64,000 nucleotides of DNA, taken from JBBWZH01 sp035544115. GTDB taxonomy: Bacteria; Actinomycetota; Actinomycetes; Mycobacteriales; CADCTP01. The stretch is taken from contig OY970235.1 in NCBI GenBank assembly GCA_963714145.1, positions 1,240,001 to 1,304,000 of the forward strand, read 5' to 3'. Each line of letters begins with the position of its first letter. Within the stretch, counting starts at the first letter, position 1. Under the pieces are notes generated by a model. It was given only the letters and a program-made list of their open reading frames with translations. It was not told where the DNA came from and searched no databases. Made by a program: the position numbers and the translations under genes. Below are positions 58,419-64,000 of this stretch, piece by piece.

Positions 58419-59572
58419 ACCCCCAGCACGACTACGACACCACTTCCGGGCACGGCGAGTGGGACGCGCTGGCCGTCGGCTGGGCGATGTCCGCGCTCGA
58501 CCCGGAAGATGAGGCGATCTTCCTGCCGCACCTGGCCACCTGCGACCAGTGCGCCCGGACCGTCGCCGAGACCACCCGCACCGTCGGCGAGATCGCCTTC
58601 GCGGTGCCGGTCGAGGAGCCACCGCCGGCGCTGCGCGGCCGGCTGATGTCCGCCGTGTACGCCGAGCCGCGTGGCGGCGTGCCGTACCGGGGCGACTCCG
58701 CGCCGTCGCCGCGTACCGGGTCCCCGTTCGGCCCGGCCGGCCCGCCGAGCTCAGCCGGACCGTCCGGCCCGCCCGGCCGGCTCGGTTCGCCGGGGGAGCC
58801 ACCGCCCGGGCCGTTCCCGCCGCTGGCGGAGCCGTTCGGCTCGGCGCTGCCCGGCGGGCCGGAACCCTTCGGGCCGGGGGCGTTCGGTTCAGGGTCAGTC
58901 GGCCCGGCGGGGATCCCGCCGGGCCCCTCGCTTGCCCGGCCGCCGGCTGGACAACCGCCGGCTGGTGGGCCGCCGGCCCAGCGGCCCGGGCCGACTCCGC
59001 CGGGAGCCGCCGGACCAGGGCAATCCGGCCCGGGCCGGCACGCCGCGCCCGGGCCGGACGCCGTGGTCGTCCCGTTCCGCCGCCGGCTGGCCCGCAAGCC
59101 CCTGGCCGCCGCCGCCGCGGCCGTAGCCGTCATCGCCGGGCTGGGCGGGTGGAACGCCAAGCTGCACAGCGACCAGAGCGACCTGCAGCGCCGCGTCGCG
59201 CAGCGGGACGCGGTCATCCAGAAGCTGACCGAACCCGGCCCGGCCCGGGTCGTCGCCCTCAACGACGCCGCCGGGCAGCGGGTCGCCACCGTCGTGGCCC
59301 GCCCGACCGACACCGAGGTCGTCGCCGAAGCGCTGCCGGCCACCACCGGCGACGTCCGCTACTGGCTGTGGGGGCTGGACAGCCTCGGCGAGCCGAGCCC
59401 GGTGCCCCTCGCCCCCTTCACCGTCAGCTCCGGCGAGGTCAGCGTGCAGGTCGTAGGATCGAGCAACACCGGCCTGGACAAGTTCGGTGCCTTCGCGGTC
59501 AGCCGCGAGCTGGGCGCCGGCAAACCGAAAGTGCCGACCACACCGCTGGTCGCAACCGGCCAGTTCCGCTGA
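58415..59572 (+). CDS. RskA-like membrane anti-sigma factor
   Basis: 385 residues. An N-terminal zinc-finger anti-sigma segment has HLATCDQCARTV. A Pro/Gly-rich cytosolic linker of roughly 150 residues follows, much longer than usual. One membrane helix (LAAAAAAVAVIAGLGGW, about 230-246) precedes the extracytoplasmic anti-sigma-K C-terminal domain (VVALNDAAGQRVATVVARP, YWLWGLDSLGEPSPVPLAPF). It should hold the SigK-like factor at the membrane until regulated proteolysis. Confidence 0.87.
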   Translation: MNPQHDYDTTSGHGEWDALAVGWAMSALDPEDEAIFLPHLATCDQCARTVAETTRTVGEIAFAVPVEEPPPALRGRLMSAVYAEPRGGVPYRGDSAPSPRTGSPFGPAGPPSSAGPSGPPGRLGSPGEPPPGPFPPLAEPFGSALPGGPEPFGPGAFGSGSVGPAGIPPGPSLARPPAGQPPAGGPPAQRPGPTPPGAAGPGQSGPGRHAAPGPDAVVVPFRRRLARKPLAAAAAAVAVIAGLGGWNAKLHSDQSDLQRRVAQRDAVIQKLTEPGPARVVALNDAAGQRVATVVARPTDTEVVAEALPATTGDVRYWLWGLDSLGEPSPVPLAPFTVSSGEVSVQVVGSSNTGLDKFGAFAVSRELGAGKPKVPTTPLVATGQFR

Positions 59573-59634
59573 CCAGTGGGGGCTCCCTGACCACCGAGCG
59601 CCGCGACGACGACGAGCCGGGCCTGCTGGACGAT

Positions 59635-59994
59635 GTGGCCGACCGGCTCGGCTTCCGTGACCGGCTCAAGGCCAACCCGGCACTCGGCCTGGCGTACCGC
59701 ATCGGCGTCGGCATCGTCGGCTTCGCCGTGGTCCTGCTCGGCCTGTTCCTCATCCCGTTCCCCGGGCCGGGCTGGCTGGTCGTCTTCCTCGGCCTCGGCA
59801 TCCTCGCCACCGAGTTCGCCTGGGCCGAGCGTCTCCTCGACTACGCCCGCCGCCAGCTACGCCGCTGGACCGCCTGGCTGCGCCGCCAGACGCTCGGCAC
59901 CCGCCTGCTGCTCGGCGCCAGCACCGTCGCGATCCTCGCCGCCATGGCCTTCGGCTACGTGGCCTGGCAGGGCGTTCCATTCGTCGCGGACTGA
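59635..59994 (+). CDS. TIGR02611-like small membrane protein
   Basis: 119 residues from GTG 59635. An extended frame reaches a CTG at 59587 preceded by GGGGG, so the true start is uncertain. The core IGVGIVGFAVVLLGLFLIPFPGPGWLVVFLGLGILATEFAWAERLLDYAR has the two closely spaced helices and the PFPGPGW turn of this actinobacterial family. A third helix is C-terminal. Function unknown. It follows the anti-sigma gene closely and may be co-transcribed. Confidence 0.78.
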   Translation: MADRLGFRDRLKANPALGLAYRIGVGIVGFAVVLLGLFLIPFPGPGWLVVFLGLGILATEFAWAERLLDYARRQLRRWTAWLRRQTLGTRLLLGASTVAILAAMAFGYVAWQGVPFVAD

Positions 59995-60016
59995 TCCGGT
60001 ACGCTAGGCCCCGCCC

Positions 60017-60088
60017 GGGCGATTAGCTCAGCGGGAGAGCGCCTCGTTCACACCGAGGAGGCCACTGGTTCGATCCCAGTATCGCCCA
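60017..60088 (+). tRNA. tRNA-Val (CAC)
   Basis: Cloverleaf with acceptor GGGCGAT/ATCGCCC, anticodon arm CCTCGTTCACACCGAGG giving anticodon CAC, and T-loop GGTTCGATCCC. The D-arm and T-arm are nearly identical to tRNA-Val(GAC) at 44223. Confidence 0.95.
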
Positions 60089-60138
60089 CACGCTCCTGGT
60101 GACCCCTGTCCGCGGAAGGCGCGGACCGGGGTCGCTTC

Positions 60139-60395
60139 ATGTTTGCCCGGGGGGCCGAGCCCCCTGGAACCCCGCGGTTCGGCTGGTTCCGATGGGTGTC
60201 TGGTGCGGCCGGGGGCCGAGCCGCCTGGAACTCCGCGGTTCGGTTGGTTTCGGTGGTGTCTGGTGCGGCCGGGGGTTGGCATCGTTCGAGCCCTGCGGTG
60301 CGGGTGGTTTCGGTGGTGTGTCTGGTGCGGCCGGGGGTTGGCATCGTTCGAGCCCTGCGGTGCGGGTGGTTTCGGTGGTGTGTCTGGTGTGGCTG
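60139..60395 (+). repeat. 60-62 bp tandem repeat array, about four copies
   Basis: Units beginning near tctggtgcggccggggg start at about 60139, 60199, 60259, 60321 and 60383 (periods 60, 60, 62, 62). The third and fourth copies are almost identical, the first two diverged. The array begins 50 bases after tRNA-Val(CAC). The rest of the gap to 60601 is T/G-skewed sequence with no recognisable gene. Confidence 0.85.
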
Positions 60396-60601
60396 TGGTG
60401 GTTGGGTTGGGTGTGTTCTTGCGGGGGTTGGGGCGGTTGGGACCCGCGGGTGCGGGTGTCCCACCGGGCGTGCGCGACCGTGGTGGCGGCCTCGGCGCGG
60501 GGTCGCCCCGGGTGGCGGGGGACGAGGTCAGCATCGGGGTCGCCGCCGCGGTCGCTCCGCGCCGGGGCGACCGGCGGTCGGCGGTCGGCCTTGCCCGCGG
60601 G

Positions 60602-60958
60602 TTATCCGTGGTCGACTATCGGGCGGATCTCTAGACCGCAGTGTGGGTCGTGCGCCTCGGGCAGGTTGGTGGCCAGGGTGATCACCTCGTCCAGGTCGGC
60701 GGCCTTGAGAACGTAGTAACCGCCCAGTGCCTCCTTGGTCTCCAGGAACGGGCCGTCGGTGGTGGTCACCCCGCCGCCGGAGTCCGTACGCAGCGTGGTC
60801 GCCATCGGCGCCAGCTCAAGTTCCTCACCGCCGAGGATCGCCGGGCCGGCCGCGCTCCGGAACGCGGCGTGGCCCGCGCGGTAGGCCTCCTGCTGCTCCG
60901 CGGACATCGCGTCCCACTGCGCGGCGTCGCCGTAGATGAGGATCATGTACTTGGCCAT
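60602..60958 (-). CDS. YciI family protein (DGPF domain)
   Basis: 118 residues. MAKYMILIYGDAAQWDAM, the RTDSGGGVTTTDGPFLETKEALGGYYVLKAADLDEVITLA signature of the DGPF/YCII group and a C-terminal GLEIRPI strand. In actinobacteria such genes often sit beside ECF sigma genes of the ECF41 type, but none adjoins this one. The role is unknown. Confidence 0.88.
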   Translation of the reverse strand: MAKYMILIYGDAAQWDAMSAEQQEAYRAGHAAFRSAAGPAILGGEELELAPMATTLRTDSGGGVTTTDGPFLETKEALGGYYVLKAADLDEVITLATNLPEAHDPHCGLEIRPIVDHG

Positions 60959-61104
60959 GTCGTACGTCCTATCGTGTCGGGCCCGGGCGGGCCCACTACG
61001 CCTACGACGAGTTCAGCGGACCGCAGATCGACACCCGACCGCAGAATCTCGGCCAGCGTAGGAGACCGGCACAGCCGCCGCCGGCGCGCCATCGACCGTC
61101 TCGG

Positions 61105-62499
61105 CTAGCTACCCGGCACGTCCTTGCCGCGGGTACCCGATTCTCTGGCTCTGGCGGTCGTCGGGGTGTCGTCCACTACGAGTCCGAGTTGGTGCACCCC
61201 GTCGACGAACTGGCGAGCGCTGGAGGGCGGCGCGATCAGGCTCAGAGCGAGGGCCAGGTCACTCCAGCCACCGGGGTAGTTCGCGCAGGCCCGCATCAGG
61301 GCGATCCCCTCCAGGCGGTGCGGGCTCTGGCGAGGGACGATCTGGACCAGCTCGCTTGGTAGCAGGTCGAGCAACCGCGTCCAACCGGCTGGGCTGGCCA
61401 CTTCGGGGATCGCGAGAAGTCGGTCCACCAAGTGCACCAGGTCCGCGGGGCGGGGCCGGTGGCTCGACGGGGCGGCCGGGATCGGAGGCCGCCCGGGACC
61501 GGGTACGCGCTGGTTCGGCGCTGCCGCCAACGGGTCCGCAGCGCCGACGTCGGGACGCGGCTGGGGTGTCTGTCCTATCAGTACCCGCAGCAGCGGCTCC
61601 GCATCGTCTGCGGGGTGCTCGCCGATCCGGTAGTGGGTAGCCGACGCCGGTCCGAGGAAGGCGGGGATGTCCACGGCTCGCGCATCCGCCAGCAGTACTG
61701 GTAGGTACTTCCGCCTCGCCTCAACCGGGTCGGCGTAGAACGCCTCACGGAACAGCGAGGCCTCGAAGGCCGCACCGCGGCGCTCGTCGGGGGAGGCGAG
61801 ACCCTCGGCGCTGCGCCGGTACGCGGGGGAGACGATCACGAGCACGTAGTCGGCATCGCGGATCTGCTCCAGCACCCACAGTGCCCAGTCCTGAGGTTGT
61901 TCGGCGGCTCGCAGGTCGAGTCTCGCGTCAATGCCGTGCAGACGCAGGGACTGCCACAGCTCCCGCACAGCCGGCAGGTGCGCGGGGGAGCTGTGGGCGT
62001 CGGAAATGAACACCCGGGGTGGCCGCTGCGGCTGGCTGCTCCAGCCGGTTGGGTCCGTCGTGGTTGGCCGCTGCGTGGCCGGTGTGGGGTTCCGGGCAGC
62101 GGCGGCGGCCCGGTCGGCGAGTTCGTGCCGGGTGTCTAGGGTGTCCGGGAGTCCGGCGCCGGAGGTCTGCGGGCGGATCGGCAGCGGGGCGGCGAGCTGG
62201 TCGCGGACCGCGGCCGCATCGCCGGCCTCCTCGGCTGCTGTGCTGGTGCCGGCTCCGGGTGCGGAGCCCTCGGCGCCGGCCGCGTCCGGGTCGTCACCCG
62301 AAGACCCCGGCACATCCCCTGTCGGGCCGGGTGGGGGCTGGTGGGGAGTGCTGGTCGCGGCGTCCACGGCCGGAGCGGGGCGGGCGCCGGCGGCGATCAG
62401 GGTCCTGGCCCACCACGGCGACACCGTGATCCGCCACCACGGCCGCTCGGGCCGCGCGGCGGCCGCGAGCCGGCCGAGCAGGCTCTCAGCGTGGACCAT
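61105..62499 (-). CDS. second SEFIR-EAD protein with long N-terminal extension
   Basis: 464 residues. An N-terminal segment with two WW pairs (PWWRITVSPWWARTLI) is followed by a Pro/Ala-rich linker to residue 160. The SEFIR domain (about 161-290) has RVFISDAHSSPAHLPAVRELW, LDLRAAEQPQDWALWVLEQ and DYVLVIVSPAYRRSAEG, matching the protein at 19532. The C-terminal EAD (about 365-440) has LVDRLLAIPEVASPAGWTRLLDLLP and LMRACANYPGGWSDLALAL. No VMAP or ATPase genes adjoin it, so it probably answers to the hub 40 kb away. Its start overlaps the upstream membrane-protein gene. Confidence 0.82.
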   Translation of the reverse strand: MVHAESLLGRLAAAARPERPWWRITVSPWWARTLIAAGARPAPAVDAATSTPHQPPPGPTGDVPGSSGDDPDAAGAEGSAPGAGTSTAAEEAGDAAAVRDQLAAPLPIRPQTSGAGLPDTLDTRHELADRAAAAARNPTPATQRPTTTDPTGWSSQPQRPPRVFISDAHSSPAHLPAVRELWQSLRLHGIDARLDLRAAEQPQDWALWVLEQIRDADYVLVIVSPAYRRSAEGLASPDERRGAAFEASLFREAFYADPVEARRKYLPVLLADARAVDIPAFLGPASATHYRIGEHPADDAEPLLRVLIGQTPQPRPDVGAADPLAAAPNQRVPGPGRPPIPAAPSSHRPRPADLVHLVDRLLAIPEVASPAGWTRLLDLLPSELVQIVPRQSPHRLEGIALMRACANYPGGWSDLALALSLIAPPSSARQFVDGVHQLGLVVDDTPTTARARESGTRGKDVPGS

Positions 62500-62851
62500 C
62501 GACCACGACCTCGCTGCCGCTGCCGGCCAGGCTCGGCTGCGGTGCCCGGGTGGTCTCGGGCCTGCGCTCGGTGACCTCGACCCGGCTCAGCACCCCGCGG
62601 ACCACCGACGGCGCGCAGGCACCCATGACCAACGCCGGCCACGCGCCGGTCATCTGGGCATGCGCGGCCGCGGCGACCACCGCGCCGACGACCAGACCGA
62701 TCGCGGCCACGAACAGATGCGGCCAGACCCCGTCGCTGCTGTACCGCCAAGGCCACCGGTAGCCGGCGGCCACCACCGCCGAGGACAGGCCGACGAGACC
62801 GGCCACCGTGCCGCCGGCCAGCCCCCACCCGCCGGCCTCCGCAACGCCCAT
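62486..62851 (-). CDS. small membrane protein coupled to the SEFIR gene
   Basis: 121 residues with three hydrophobic segments (LAGGTVAGLVGLSSAVVAAGY, LFVAAIGLVVGAVVAAAAHA, WPALVMGACAPSVV) and a polar tail of about 35 residues. It overlaps the SEFIR-EAD gene by 14 bases, so it is translated first in the same unit. No family is recognised. A membrane anchor or target of the SEFIR protein is plausible but inferred only from coupling. Confidence 0.68.
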   Translation of the reverse strand: MGVAEAGGWGLAGGTVAGLVGLSSAVVAAGYRWPWRYSSDGVWPHLFVAAIGLVVGAVVAAAAHAQMTGAWPALVMGACAPSVVRGVLSRVEVTERRPETTRAPQPSLAGSGSEVVVDGPR

Positions 62852-63134
62852 ACGGCCAACCGTAGCCGGATATCACAGAGATGACACAGGCCAGTCGAAG
62901 ACGCCCGGCCTGATGCCGGATCCGGTGACGGGAGGCGGGGCGGCCTGGCGGGGCCGGTGGGATGGACCCCGGAACGAAGGCTGACTGGGTGGTCGAGCGG
63001 CGGGCGACAAAGACGATGATCGGATGTGTTTACGGGTTCGGGGTACGTGGAAGGCCGGGAGTGGGGCAACAGCCGCCTTTCCGGCGGATGATGGCAGTGA
63101 AACCGGGGTCTGCGGGACGGACGGTGAAGTTCGC

Positions 63135-64000
63135 ATGCCAGCACATCCACTCCGCGCAATCGGTCTGATATCGACCGCCACGGTCGTCTCGGCCGCGGTC
63201 GGCGTCGCGCCGTCCGCGTACGCCGCGGCCGCGGCCGCGCTGCCGGTGCCCGATACCCGGGTAACCGGCTGGACCGCCCACACCGTCGGGCTGACCTGGG
63301 CACAGCCGTCGGCGGGCAGCTGGACCTACTGGGTGCGGGTGGATGCCACCACGCCGGCGATCCAGGTCGCCCCCACCCCGGGCGGAGCCAGCGCGAACGT
63401 CCCGGTGGCGACCCCGGGCGTCCACACGCTGCGGGTGGCGGCGATCGATGCGGCCGGGCGGCGGGCGGAGTCCACCCCGACCACGGTGGACACCCGGGCA
63501 CCGTTCGGGGACACCGTCGCTCCCGGTTCGCCGACCGGTCTGCGGGCCGCGGGTGTCAGCGCCACCTCGGCCAGCCTGTCCTGGGACTGGGCCGCGGACA
63601 ACACCGGCGCCGTGGTCAGGTTCGAGGTCTCCGCCGACGGCGGGCTGTCCTGGCGGACGGCGTACCGGACGCTGCCGGCGTACGGCACGCCGTGGTACAC
63701 GTTCCTCGGGCTGGCGCCGGGCGGTACGCACCGGCTCGGGGTACGGGCGGTCGACGCCGCCGGGCACACCTCCGGTCCGGCCTTCGTCGCCGCCACCACC
63801 CCGGCGGCCGCCGACCGGACCCCGCCGTCGGCGCCGGCCGACTTCCGGGCCGTGGCGGGCCCGGACGGCACCGTCACGCTGACCGCCGAGCCGTCCCGGG
63901 ACGACTCGCAGCGGGTGGCCCGCTACTCGCTCGCCTACGCCGACGACCCGCAGCTCGGCCTCTCCCCGGCGCTGCTCTACTCGGTCGGCGGCACCGCGGG
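63135..64000 (+). CDS. secreted fibronectin type III repeat protein, N-terminal part (runs off window)
   Basis: At least 288 residues, open to the window end. A Sec signal peptide (AIGLISTATVVSAAVGVAPSAYA, cleavage near residue 31) leads into Fn3-like modules: VTGWTAHTVGLTWAQP, PTGLRAAGVSATSASLSWDWAADN and APADFRAVAGPDGTVTLTAEPS. Each ends with an LRVAAIDAAG- or LGVRAVDAAG-type strand. Such arrays are linkers in secreted actinobacterial enzymes and surface proteins; the catalytic part, if any, lies beyond the window. ATG 63135 has only a weak GGTGAA upstream. Confidence 0.75.
   Translation, partial: MPAHPLRAIGLISTATVVSAAVGVAPSAYAAAAAALPVPDTRVTGWTAHTVGLTWAQPSAGSWTYWVRVDATTPAIQVAPTPGGASANVPVATPGVHTLRVAAIDAAGRRAESTPTTVDTRAPFGDTVAPGSPTGLRAAGVSATSASLSWDWAADNTGAVVRFEVSADGGLSWRTAYRTLPAYGTPWYTFLGLAPGGTHRLGVRAVDAAGHTSGPAFVAATTPAAADRTPPSAPADFRAVAGPDGTVTLTAEPSRDDSQRVARYSLAYADDPQLGLSPALLYSVGGTA

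Noticed and set aside
60139..60395. CRISPR-like array
   Set aside because: Units are contiguous without unique spacers and no cas genes are present anywhere in the window.
60139..60681. 180-codon frame across the tandem repeat
   Set aside because: The frame is created by the repeat; periods of 60 and 62 do not keep a common frame and no ribosome-binding site is present.

Overview
The window is GC-rich throughout (roughly 70 %), with GTG starts, GTGA/ATGA gene overlaps and Streptomyces-type regulatory boxes. The gene content (SsgA-family division regulator, SigK/RskA-like pair, FxSxx-COOH peptide system, remnants of an actinomycete integrative element, iron box, LexA box TCGAAC-N4-GTTCGA) indicates a morphologically complex, filamentous actinobacterium. 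A member of the Micromonosporaceae (Actinoplanes-like) is my best guess; that rank is inference.

Layout. 1-1139: N-terminal part of a nitrate/nitrite-sensor (NIT) histidine kinase. 1794-9938: an iron-box-controlled siderophore operon of the citrate-hydroxamate type (class III aminotransferase, IucA/IucC synthetase, N-acyltransferase, N-hydroxylase, second IucA/IucC synthetase, ferredoxin-like iron protein). The decarboxylase that normally follows the aminotransferase is missing. 9960-19347: ordinary chromosomal genes: VOC protein, GAF/HisKA_3 protein without an ATPase domain, phosphatase-like protein, TetR + DHA2 efflux pump with a large palindromic operator, Crp-like regulator + YciI protein, secreted BNR-repeat protein, LexA-boxed AlkB, GNAT acetyltransferase.

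19532-32266: the centre of interest, a biological-conflict locus. It holds a SEFIR-EAD effector, a trypsin-fold protein with all three catalytic positions replaced, and a VMAP + MoxR ATPase + vWA/NB-ARC/TPR (FxsT-like) operon. These are followed by a FxSxx-COOH peptide module: an HExxH putative peptide hydroxylase, a 55-aa FxsA precursor ending F-N-S-A-L, and an FxsB radical SAM cyclophane maturase. A TIR-NB-ARC-TPR protein (32801-35317) lies next door. A second SEFIR-EAD protein with a membrane partner (61105-62851) sits about 40 kb away from the first and probably plugs into the same hub through its EAD.

35472-39804: MerR regulator, small membrane protein, ArsR + cation-diffusion-facilitator metal pair, glycosyltransferase. 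40042-44223: a decayed island containing a truncated luciferase-like gene, an orphan membrane protein, an ISAs1 transposase fragment, two co-oriented small membrane-protein genes, a RepSA initiator fragment and an integrase C-terminus. It ends at tRNA-Val(GAC), followed by tRNA-Cys(GCA) and tRNA-Gly(GCC). 44696-47098: esterase and CapA-like protein.

47653-54206: a second candidate RiPP locus. It has an MFS exporter, an S9 peptidase, twin 31-aa precursor peptides with alternating Val/Thr/Ser C-termini, a cobalamin-binding radical SAM C-methyltransferase-type enzyme and a DUF5825 protein. Together these could make, methylate, trim and export a peptide. 54236-60088: histidine degradation (hutU, hutI), SsgA-like protein, SigK/RskA-type pair, small membrane protein and tRNA-Val(CAC). 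60139-64000: a tandem repeat, a YciI protein, the second SEFIR pair and the start of a secreted fibronectin-III protein cut by the window edge.
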